From Phallusia mammillata (lineage: Eukaryota; Chordata; Ascidiacea; Phlebobranchia; Ascidiidae): DNA of 64,000 nucleotides. The position numbers and the translations under genes are program-made. Shown in pieces: positions 34,401 to 45,300 of the stretch. Within the stretch, counting starts at the first letter, position 1; each line of letters opens with the position of its first letter. The stretch is from positions 1-64,000 of the forward strand of contig QLIY01000476.1 in NCBI GenBank assembly GCA_003260075.1, written 5' to 3'. The notes beneath the pieces were generated by a model. It was not told the origin of the DNA and made no database searches. It saw only the letters and a list, made by a program, of their open reading frames with translations.

Positions 34401-37400
34401 TCTGCGACAGTGGCCAATATAGCAGCATGGTTCGTTGTGTTTCGTGTGGTGTGCTGGCCGATTCGTCGACACCAGAACAGACTACCCACGTTGTTAAACA
34501 CAATGACGAGGTAAAGATAGAGCCGCCTAGGTCACTGGAAATGAGCCAAACTCGAACCAAAAAATGTCAATCTGTAAGCTCTTCAACCCAAGTAACCCCA
34601 GACCAACCACAAAGTGGATTTTCATTTCTTCCTTCTGTGGATTTGTGCCAGCTTACTGCCCTTATCGAAGCTCTCAAGAACGTACAGGGAATTAGCACTT
34701 CTACAGGATCGTTAACCAGCGGACTTGACAAGCACAACCCAACTTCAACTTCTATAACATATGAGCCCAGGTCGGTGCTATATAAGGATGCCTCTACTGA
34801 GACCTCACTCACGGGCGAACCAGTCATCCTCGCTAATGATCGGGTATTGTCATGTGGAAGGTACCGAGAGGTGGATGGCAGCTGCCTGTCTCCAAGACGC
34901 AGACCAAACACTGCACATGCTTGTATCGGAACACAGGAGAGTATAACTGTAAAGCGAGACAGTCACGGTGTTCATGCTGATGTGCCTAAGCGACGCGAAC
35001 TAAGCAAATATGATTTACCACCATCAGACGAATACTCTTGGAGATATGATTACCATGAAGGTCACGTCCCGTCTTCATATCTCGAACACGAAGGAGATTC
35101 TTACCTTAGAAACCCGCGCTACCCAGCGCACGATATCTATGAAAGGGCTTACCCCACTACTCGCCCACGACCTCGCTACTCGCGTGAGACCTATGCAGGA
35201 TACTCGCGTTACGCTGAACAAGATCGCTACCTTCCCCAACACTACTCGAGTTTTCCGTTCGATCAGAATAGCGAGTATGACCGCACTCCGCGCAGTCAGT
35301 ATCAACGACAAAGAACTGTTCCAAAGTATAGAGGGGAGGTTAGTCAAGCAATGGGAAATTCTCGGAAACAGTTATTGCCCAGAGACCCATACTACAATGA
35401 CGCTTACCAACAGGAGTATCTGAATGAAATGATTTTACCGGAGAACTTGGAGCTGGAGGTTCAACCACCACGTTTAAACGCCGGAAGACAAGAAAATGAT
35501 GGCTACGACCACAGTAAGTTTATGTCTCCGTACATTTACCATTAATGTTCAAGTTTTAAGAAGAAAGTCAAGTTTTAGTTAATTACTGATGGCTTAATGT
35601 TTGTAATTTTAAATTAAAATATATTAATAGGGAAAATTCTATACTTTTAAGCACAAGATACTATTACCTTTGCAGAAGGTTACTAATATAGTTACTTCTT
35701 ATTCACGGGATTCAAACCTGTATTTGGTCAGGCGCGCTGTACCATTCGGCTAAGTTCCTGCCACACTAATAGTCATTTTGCATTTTTCAGTGGAAGGAAA
35801 TTTAACTACTCTACCTAACGACGACTTCAGTCTCAAGCGGTCTGCATCGGTTCCAGCGGTTGCACGTCAAGATGTCTTGTCCCAAGCTCATATTGCACAA
35901 CCGATACATGCAAACGCAGGAACTGATATGAGATCCTGTGAGGTGAGTGCTTATAGGAACTTGCATCACGATCAGCCTTCAGCAGCACAGTACAACCGTC
36001 CACCGCAGACCAACCAGCCAGTTTCTCAGCCGTTTGTTCCTTCTTCACAATATAATGAAAACCAAGACTTTTACGGAAGATCCGCCAGTCAAGGTATTTT
36101 ATGGTATACTCTCATTAACTGGAAATCTATTTGATTTTGTCTTGTGTTTTAACTGGAATTCAATAATATTTTGAAGTGTCTGTATTTTTCACATGTCTTA
36201 TTTACTGGGTTACAGGCAGCTCTTACACGTTGGCATCTTTGGATAGTACTGCTCCACCGGACTTTAGTAACGACGAAATTGATGAAACGCACCGATCTCC
36301 GTCGAAACGAACTCTTCCCCAACCTCCGGAAGATGACGAGTTTCGTTGGCGTTACAACAACAACAAACGTTTCAATACGTTAACATCCGGACGAAGCCGC
36401 AATAATTATAAGAGAGGTATACGCAAATAGGAGTTAACCGTTTTTTTTTAATCTTGGTGAGTATACAAAGTATTTGATTTATAACAGATTACAATACGGA
36501 GCCAACAGCAAGGGGATCAACAAGACTGCGTCAAACCATGGAGGACTTGGATCAGGAAGAAAAAGAGCTAGACCTTAGACTCAGAGTAAAACCGTAGACT
36601 CAGAGTATGCGTGTTTGTTTTTTTACTAATTCTGCCTTTTTTCGTTTCCAGTATCTGGAACTTGGAAGACAAACTCGTTCCACTTCTCAGTCGTCCCTGA
36701 GCTCTCACTTGTATCCAGCGAATACGTCTTCCACTCCATTACGATCAGACTATGACCAGTAAGCAATTTGTTTTTTTGTCTTTTAGCTGTGAATAAGAGG
36801 AGCATGAAAACGTTTATGGGTCACCCACTAGATTATAACACAATTTGTTGAAAAAAGAGTCTGGTAGATCAGGTTAGATTCGTATAATACATGTGACAAT
36901 TTTTATGATTGCAAATAGGGTTTGCTATACTCACTTAAGCACTGTCATGTGAGAAAAAAGGTTTTAGTTTTTCTAACAACATTTTGACAGAGTCGCATCG
37001 CGTTCAATTAACGACGACTCGACACCGCTTACTCCGTCATCACGTCAAGCGAGTATCCTCAACATCAGTGAAGCGAGTCAATCCAAGCCTCAAAACGCGC
37101 AACGAAACTACGTCATTGTCGATGACGTCACGCAAATTGTCACATCAGGTCCGCAGCCAACGAATGAAAATCGAACCCAAAAGCGGAACCCACAAGGCAA
37201 TTCTCGTGCTGATGGTCACCAACCCCAGCCACAGAACGAAGTGACGAACCGATACCGCGGCGACAATAACAGAGTTTACTCCGGCACATCTCAAGGTGAC
37301 TACTCGTCTAGCCACAGAATTCCCCGCACCAACCAGCGCCACTCAACAAACCAGCAGCTACCCCCGAGCAGGAGAACAATGGGAAATGGAACCTTCCACG

Positions 37401-38159
37401 CTCGTTACGCTTTACAAGATAGCGAGGAGTTGGAACGAGCTTTTGCGCTTAGTCAAAACAATTACGTTCCAAGTAAGATTATTTCAGACAAGGACAAGGG
37501 TCACTATAAAGAGAACAAACAAACCGCGCGCACGAAACTATATGACGAGGTGGATTACAGGACTATCGGGGATGATTATCATTATATGAGCCCCACGAAA
37601 CAAAATGAGAAGGGTATTATAAATATTTCAAATATTTTTTACATATAATAAATGTGTTTTTGTATTGGACGCAGGTCAAAGTAAACAAGAATATATCACG
37701 CCACAGCCACGATACACAGAAAACGTGGGACGACAAAACTTGGAAAGTCAAACCCACGAGGTGGCAATAGAGAGTCAAATTGATCAGCCACGTGAGGAGG
37801 ATATGCGCACTGTCGTTTCGGATACGGAAGGTATTATAATACCTAGTATTTGGCGTCGCTGAATGGTCTCCTAATCCACATGTAGACATAAAATGGTTTC
37901 GTACACTCTTGGTACACTGGACCCCGTAAACCAATTTTTAACATTACACTGAATTGTATTCCATAAACTCAGAGTTTTTCGATGTAAACCGGTTCGGCGT
38001 GATTTTCCCCCCCCCCAGGTGCATACACAACAAATCACACAAAAGAACAGTGGTTTTAAGTGAATGTTTTCCAAAGCAGTGTAATAATATTGTGCTTGGT
38101 TTTTGTTTTCCAGCCTACCACCTTCGCCATGAACTTAACGACTGGTTTGACAAACCACG
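27944..38159 (+). CDS. RIM-like active-zone scaffold, N-terminal part (3' truncated by gap)
   Basis: Eighteen exons, all in phase: 27944-28101, 28529-28707, 28780-29033, 29413-29535, 29615-29714, 29778-30907, 31109-31190, 31392-31583, 32271-32456, 32694-32843, 32919-35513, 35791-36093, 36216-36416, 36488-36585, 36652-36758, 36991-37613, 37675-37830 and 38114-38159, where exon 18 runs into poly-C. More than 2200 residues are visible. The N-terminus has the Rab-binding helix LDLSHLSSEERAAILEV, typical of RIM proteins, then four Cys pairs (CSFC, CTSC, CKSC, CKLC) of a FYVE-like zinc finger ending CNKQRELAAKSNVW. The rest is mostly disordered, Ser/Pro/Lys-rich, with acidic patches, a Tyr/Arg-rich stretch and a short helical segment EEKELDLRLRYLELG that recalls Piccolo/Bassoon. 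No PDZ or C2 domain is seen; they would lie beyond the gap or be missing. RIMs link Rab3 vesicles to calcium channels at presynaptic release sites. RIM versus Fife/Piccolo is not settled. Confidence 0.8.
28417..28479. other. 63-base poly-C tract, probable gap filler
   Basis: A pure C run inside intron 1 of the RIM-like gene. The flanks are unrelated to each other, so this would mark a true gap and not an overlap. Confidence 0.6.
35703..35764 (-). repeat. tRNA-like relic or SINE head in an intron
   Basis: On the minus strand the sequence carries an A-box-like TTAGCCGAATGG and a B-box-like GGTTTGAATCC at tRNA spacing. The acceptor-stem halves do not pair and the anticodon arm is irregular, so this is a tRNA-derived relic and not a working tRNA gene. 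It lies in the intron between exons 11 and 12 of the RIM-like gene. Confidence 0.5.
38007..38016. other. C10 tract in intron, possible gap filler
   Basis: Exactly ten C in the last visible intron of the RIM-like gene. The flanks are not duplicated. Confidence 0.35.

Positions 38160-38246
<87 letters not shown>
38160..38246. other. 87-base poly-C tract interrupting a coding exon
   Basis: The run begins inside exon 18 of the RIM-like gene, directly after codons for LNDWFDKPR. Sequence on the far side does not continue the exon. The tract therefore marks a gap, and the remaining exons of the gene are missing from this window. Confidence 0.65.
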
Positions 38247-38355
38247 TTTTCCAATGATCAAATGCTCGATAACTAAATGTTGTCCTTTTTCCGCGCGTTG
38301 AAACACACGTCGGGTTTATTATCGTTCCATATAATTTCCTATTTGACAATGTACG

Positions 38356-38482
38356 TGCGTTTCGATGTGTATTTATTGCTCGGTTTCATGTATAATAGTT
38401 TTTCAATGGGCCATCCCCCCCCCCTGCGTTTCGATGTGTATTTATTGCTCGGTTTCATGTATAATAGTTTTTGAATGGGCCA
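38356..38482. repeat. direct repeat of about 58 bases joined by C10
   Basis: TGCGTTTCGATGTGTATTTA... at 38356-38414 recurs at 38425-38482, with ten C at 38415-38424 between and one C/G difference. This is the clearest short example of the C10-spacer pattern. Confidence 0.75.
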
Positions 38483-39120
38483 CGTTCACGGTATGTGTAC
38501 CTTACGTGTGATTTAAACAGATGAGAAGTGTTTGTTTTCTGGGTGGGTGCGCTTTGTATTCACGATCAACGGTACATCTCATCGTTTGGTACAAATTTGG
38601 TTCAGAAATAAAAAAGGACATACAACACAAAGCAATCCACAATTGCACATTCATATTTACACAACACATAAAGTAGGGATAACAAACTCAAAAAATAGAG
38701 TTGCATTGAAAGACATGAAACTGTTGGTCGTTATTGATCCGTAGAAATGAAAAAGACAGCTGTGATATTCACACAGGATGCATGTTAAAGTATCGAATCC
38801 CCCCCTAAAAAAGGTTAAACATGCAAAAAAAGAAATGAACTTGCCTGGAATATTAAAACTATACGTTTCTCACTAATACAGGTAAACAATCGAATCGTTA
38901 AGGTTGGCAAGAGAAAAAAGTTTAAACAAAAAACGTCTTTACGATGCAAGAAAAGGTTTGGAAAACCGTTACGTCACTAAAACGTTGACGGTAAAATGGG
39001 GAATGCTGCGTCGTATAACGTTATAACTTGGGCATGCGTTTGTGGCAGTCGGCGGCCGTCAATCAAACGGCAATAAACTCAGTGTGAGACCGTGACAGTG
39101 GAATGTCAACCACGCGCGAT

Positions 39121-39150
39121 ATTTCGCTTATCGCCAGTTGTTACCAAACG

Positions 39151-39193
<43 letters not shown>

Positions 39194-39223
39194 TTTCGCT
39201 TATCGCCAGTTGTTACCAAACGC
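39121..39223. repeat. direct repeat of about 29 bases joined by C43
   Basis: TTTCGCTTATCGCCAGTTGT... precedes and follows a 43-base C run (39151-39193). It is the same structure as the C10 cases but with a longer spacer. Confidence 0.7.
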
Positions 39224-39382
39224 ATGTTGTGTTTTACTTCATGTCGGATCACAAGCCGAGCGGGCAAATTCGCACCGAAGCGACGAAGCCAAATTGGGCA
39301 TCGTTAACATAGTTTAGTCCCCTTGTACAACAGCAGCGGAGGTCGTGCCTTGTATATGTACGTGAAAGTGTTGAATTGGACC

Positions 39383-42300
39383 TTAACGCCGGAGCTCTAT
39401 CTTGTTGTTGAGCTGATCACATTTTCGGAAAAGGCGCTTGACATTGCGAAGCATATGCTTGCCGCTTGTGTACCACTCCTTCACAACGCTTTCCACGTTA
39501 ACCATGAGTCTTCCGGTCATTGGGTCTTCATGTCCAATCACCAGGTATTCGTTGTCTGCATAACAGAGGCAATTTTTACACCAAGCTGTCTCACAACTTT
39601 GGAAATTACACTGATAAATGCTTTAAACTGGACTTAAAAGAAGCGTGCTAAAAGTGATCAAAGTTTGCTTTTTTAATCGTGTTCCAAAAACGTTGGACTT
39701 CGACAAGTTAAAGAAGCAAAAACTAATCTAAAATTTTAATTGTAACCCGTAAAAATCTGACAATCCAAGCAATTATAGTTTGACATCACTTGCGACTGGG
39801 CAAACAATATTGTTATTGACCAGAAGAATTCAAAGGCCGACGTAGAATTTCCCGGTGACAAATGTCTCGTATTGACATAACCCCACTTAAAATCATCGGA
39901 ATTTTCAACGCATGAAAGATGAGTAGACATGTTGACGGCGTTGTTTTCTGGATGAGCGACAGATCTATTTGTCGCATGAGCGAACGCTCAAAGAGTAATT
40001 GCCCGTTTTGAAATCAAAACAAGTTACCTCATATTGATCACGAGAAAGGCATATGACAGCTGTGCCTCGGTGAATAACATGTTTACCCACAAAAATATCA
40101 GGAGATTGGTTAATGGTCTTTGACACCATGAGTTATTTTTAAAGTAATTGGTTTGAAAGACTTCTTCCAAAATGGCAGAGATTTGTGACTGAACAATCGA
40201 TTAAAGTTCGCTGGCCTGGGTCGTTTTGCGTACTTCCTCTTTATGGGTTATATTTGCAGGCAAATCTTGTTTTTAATGGCGGGGTTTTACTTGAAATTAC
40301 GCATTACCAACCGAAACCAAACTAAAAACAATTGACCGTGTTGGATACACAAACTTTTTGAACTTACTGGGTTTAAGAACTGGACAAGTGCAACCCATGA
40401 TGGTCCACGACTCCGGATACAAGGTAGCTTTTCCCCGTCGAATTTCGACGCTGTTCCGCTTGATCACTCTTCGCACAGCCACGGAAAGGAAAGTATACGT
40501 CATCATGTCATGTGCCCCCTTGATGCGAACCCTTACGGCTGAACAAGAAAAGGTGTTGGAATAAGAACCGACATTTTGTTTTTTCTAGGGTCGAAGTTTG
40601 TTCTTCTTTTACGATAGCAAACTCCTGAATTTTATCATGGAATCACAGATATAAATCCTGGCAAATTGGTTCTGGGAATCGTTCCCTGTTCTATCGTCAT
40701 TATTGCATCGAATTCCACCCTTCATTATAATTATCACAAGTTTGGGAAATGTTTATTTCCAGGTTAAAATCAGTTGACAATGTTAAAAAGAACAAATTAA
40801 TCTCGCTAAAAAGCATCTTCAGTGTCTTATTCAAATAGAATCTGGGAATCACAGATAGCACAGAATTTTTAAACTTTGGTTAGTCTGAAAAATACACTAT
40901 TATGGCTACAGTACTTGGCAATTTATAAAAATTAATATAGTTTATCCAACTTTTTTTTGAAATGGTAAAGTTTTGTACAACAAAGCTATTTCCTCTCTAT
41001 CCACATGACCTGGCGTGGTCTGAGAGCATAATATTTGCCTTCGCTAGTCGATAAACTATTAGAAATTCCCCGAACCGAGGGTGATGTTTACAGACCCAGC
41101 GTACGTTAGCCGCTGTGACGTAGGCGCTTGTCAAAATCCGCAGTAATCCCGTTTTCGAAAACGAAATGAAGCAAACCTAAAAGACGCGCAGATTGACCGT
41201 CAGGCTTTTGCTGCCTTACAAGTGCTGAAGACAGATCAACGCTAAAACCCTTAACCCGTCGCGCGACCATGAAATCACAGTGTTCGGGGCCGCAAATTAC
41301 GGCTCGGCTTACCGTAATCGTATTTTCGCCTGCAAAAGCTTGCGGTGTCGTCGATTTCTCGCTGCTTGCAATCGCACGCATCTGCAAAGTAAAGGTTGGT
41401 GTTGGGTTCACATTGAAAACTGTTATCTCCTTGTGGTAAACGTGTTTGTGGTTCTTGCAGCACGACTTATCAACCACAAAAATCTTGATAAATAGCTTAT
41501 GATCAGAATAGAAGGCCTTAGTGTTCAACCTCATGTTTTCTGTACAGCAGAGATCCCAAAACATGGTGATGAACAGATTGGTGGTTGAGCATAAAGGATT
41601 TTTTTCACACTTGCCAAACCTTTTACATCTCGATTTTAATGAAACATAACATGCATATCACCCAGCGATATACATATCGTTTCACACCCAGCGACGCAGT
41701 TTGTGTTCGACGCAAAGCTATGTTGTCAAAGCGAAGCAAATTCGCTCCATATCAGGCCAAATTAAATTTTTCATTCGTCACGTGATACATCCTTAAGTCA
41801 CAAATCGCTTCGTCAAAGCCAACGTCTTACTCACTGCTGCTGATGACACACAAGTTCTTTATAGCGGCAGCCAAGCGGCCACGATCCAATATTTGTAAAT
41901 CTATCAGCACTATCCACAAACGAGCTTCAGCGGTTGGCGTAAACCCACACGTATAAGTCCACCGGATTACGTCATTTTGTGTGGGCGAACTGCTTGGTTT
42001 TGTTACATGTTGTGGGGAGATTTATGGAAGAGTGCCATTTCGCACCCGTGACTTGCAGTTGTGTGGTTAGTGGTTACGACCGAAACTTTCCGCTGTGAGC
42101 AAGTGTCGCCCAGAGAAACAAAGTATGTACATATTAAGCCTGTATCGATATGTATGCAGTCGTATCGACGTGAGAATATCGTTTTCATGTATAAATCTCG
42201 TACCCAATGGACAATTCCTCCAAAACATTATGCTTCATCACAAAAAACTGGTTACAATAGCCTTTATAAGGACATGTGTAGCAAATTAGATGGCATATAA

Positions 42301-45300
42301 TTTATTCTAAGAATCGTTGGAACTTATTTAAATGTACTTTGTCAAATTGGAATCGCTTTCTTTGGAAATTGTTTTAGTCGTGCAAAAAGCAATATCCGTG
42401 CTTATTACTTAAAAAAAACACTTCTGTCTTACTTGGATTTTTCCAGTTGTAGGCCGACGAGTGAGCACGCGCCTCATTTTCGTCCTCGTATCGCCGCACC
42501 ACCACGCTGTCCCGATAACTCGAAGCCATCCTGTCTTCGTCAGGGTAATTTGGCTTCACACTCCATTCCCTGAACGATCATCATCCATAATAACATGAAT
42601 TCGAGGTAATGCATTGAAATGAAACTAAGTCGAGAAAAGTACCTGTCTTGTTCGTCCAAGTAAGGATAATTGTAAATCGGATATATGATTTCGTCTGTTA
42701 CAAACCTAAGTTCGCAAGCTCCAGATATCTGTACAGTAAATAAATACAACGCCTGATGTGAAGTAGTAGAATAACGTTAATAGCTCTACGTATGTCACAT
42801 GATAATTTAGAGATGACAGACACGGTCACGCCAGTGAAAGTCTTGTAAAGAAATCACAACACAGGGCAGGTTGGGCGAAAACCTTAATCCGAACCGGCAC
42901 AGTTAGCCGTGGGAGTGTCGGGTCATACACGATTTAACCACAATGACAGCAAATATACGTCATGTCTATGGAACGAGGAATACAAATCTCTGTATATACG
43001 TACAGAGTCGCAGTGTTCACACAGACACTCCGTGCACCCGGAAGAGCTGAATCCCCAGTGACCAGCGAGACAACTTCCACATCTCCTGCCTCCAACACCG
43101 GGCTTGCACTGACACTTGCCAGTGTAGTAGTCGCACGGCAGGCGACCCGTGACACTGTCAGCTTCGCCTTGGGTGCCAACAGGATCGCACAAACATTCTG
43201 AATAATTGAAACGGGAGTCAAGTTTACTCCTGCATATTTCATGGTGATTTTATGGACCTAACGCGTATTGTGTTCGACACTATACACATAGCTTGTGGAT
43301 AATTCAATTAGGTGGTTTTTCAACATTCTTTGGGACCACTGACAAATGACAAACTATTTTGTGTTTAGGAAGTTTAAAGGGTGAGATTGTTTTTGGAAAC
43401 AAATAAGTTCAAAATAAGGATATAACATGAGACGAGATTTTTACTCGGCAAAAACAATTGATTTGCGACTCTTTTAACAGTCTCTCACGGTGGCTTACAA
43501 TATGTAAGAAATCAAAGTTATGCATAATTGTGCGCAGTTCGCAGTGATTTAAAGTGGAGAAAATACGATGTCCATCCAATATAATAAATGCATCTGGTAA
43601 TTACCAACCCTGACAAACGTCTTGATCCGAGAGGACCGAGTCCATTCTGCGGAAAAATCCAGCTTTGCATCCGTCGCAGTTTCTTCCCTCCGTGTTGTGC
43701 TGACATCCTTGGCAAACTCCTCCACTCACGTTCCCGCTCGCCGACCACAACTCGTGATCAAACGTGCAATTGTTGGCATGACCATGGCAACTGCATCCTG
43801 CAGTGGGAACGAATTTTATAAATCAGTCTATTTTAATCGTTGTTTTTTTTCGTTTTTTTTTCTAAAGTGAATAATGGTCATTCATTAAGGCTATGTAGAA
43901 GATTAGGAAAGTGTGTAAAGAAGCAAATACTTAGTGCTCAGGGTGCGAGAAAGCGATGTAGAGTTGGAGAACCTACTTTTGCATGGGTTTGCAGCACCCG
44001 TGTCTCCATTTCCAGGTCTCCACGGAGCGTCGTTGTAAAGCGGTAGGCACTCGTCACAATGATCTCCCACAGTGTTGTGCTCACAAATGCACTTTCCATG
44101 CACCTGTAGTCACACACGCGTTTAGATAGAGACCACAAGCGGTAATCACTGTCATTATAATCATACAACGTAAAATATGTTGCATTTGTGGTCGATACCA
44201 GATGGTGTTTCTGCTTTAGGGCAAGCCCGTACTTTGTTTTTGAGTGAAGCTGGATAACAGTAAAGGCCATTAGGCAAGTGTTACGCGGTATTAGCGGTTT
44301 AGAATGAGACAAGGATCATCTGTGCCTGTATGCATTCTTATGACGCTCTACCTTTATGTTTTTTTGACTTGCGCGAGCTCATATTACCAGGTGTCAATCA
44401 ACCGAAACCTGAAACAGTGTAATCCCCGATTAGGCGCGGAAACCAATTGCACCAAACCAGTTTGGGCTTCACTTTAAAGTTCGCTTGCGACAAAACACCC
44501 TTACTACTATTGTACTGAAAGTGTTTGAACTTAACAGTATTGGACCCTCCAACAGGCAGCATGGCCATCGACGAACAATGATTGGAAAATTTTTCCAGTA
44601 ACGAAATCAGTCGACAAATATCGTGGAATATATATTCCACCTAATGGCTTTTTTAGTTCCTTATTCAAATAGAATCGTATTGAAATGACTTGCCCTAATC
44701 CAAGATTTGGGACCTTTGTCAGCACAGAATCCCGCCCACGAACTATTATCCATCCGTAAGTGTCGGTACTTGATGAAATTTCCCGTCATTTGTGCACCCG
44801 TGTGTCGTGTCATCGACATTGAAATAAAATCGTCGCTTGGCTTAGCACAAATCCCATTGAGTCGCGCGAACAAATAAACAATTGACATTGGCGCATGCGC
44901 ACTTGCCGTCAGTCAAACAACGGACATTGACAGATTTCCAAATATAATAATGACGTCATATGAAGAATGACGTTTGGCGACTGCATCAATAGATTATCGC
45001 ACATCTCTGTCGATTGGGAGATATGGATAAAAGCGTTAATGGACTTTTCAACACAAAATGACTTCCATTGTATTACGAAGCGACAAATAACGGCTATGGT
45101 TTAGGCGGGCGTCAAGGAAGATTTCACTATAATTTCTTGAAAGTTTTCAAAACATAACACGAACATAATTAAAGGGGAATATTAATAAACAGCACGACCT
45201 ATCGACGGGTCTATATTGCGATAAAGATAGAAATCCATTACGTAAGTGATACGATATTTGATGGCTTTATCTATATTTATGCCTCAGCCATCTCTGAGTT

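Larger units (their letters stand above)
38247..39382. other. no gene recognised; sequence between gap and netrin-4 end
   Basis: About 1.1 kb with two C-linked doubled segments (38356-38482 and 39121-39223). No exon of the RIM-like gene (PDZ or C2) and no further gene was recognised. It contains the 3' flank of the minus-strand netrin-4 gene. Confidence 0.45.

Noticed and set aside
33071..34911. Several minus-strand ORFs of 68-152 codons
   Set aside because: All lie opposite the 2.6-kb coding exon of the RIM-like gene and show no independent support.
35703..35764. Functional tRNA gene
   Set aside because: The acceptor stem does not pair and the anticodon arm is irregular; only the internal promoter-like boxes are present.
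38056..38349. ORFs with long poly-proline or poly-glycine runs (also at 39092-39312)
   Set aside because: They are translations of the C-run gap filler and do not join any splice site.
41835..41988. Possible extra netrin-4 exon bridging the linker and the NTR domain
   Set aside because: I first thought the junction at 42433 was out of phase. On recounting, the exon ends CCAA with one spare base and joins 41381 directly in frame, so no bridge is needed.
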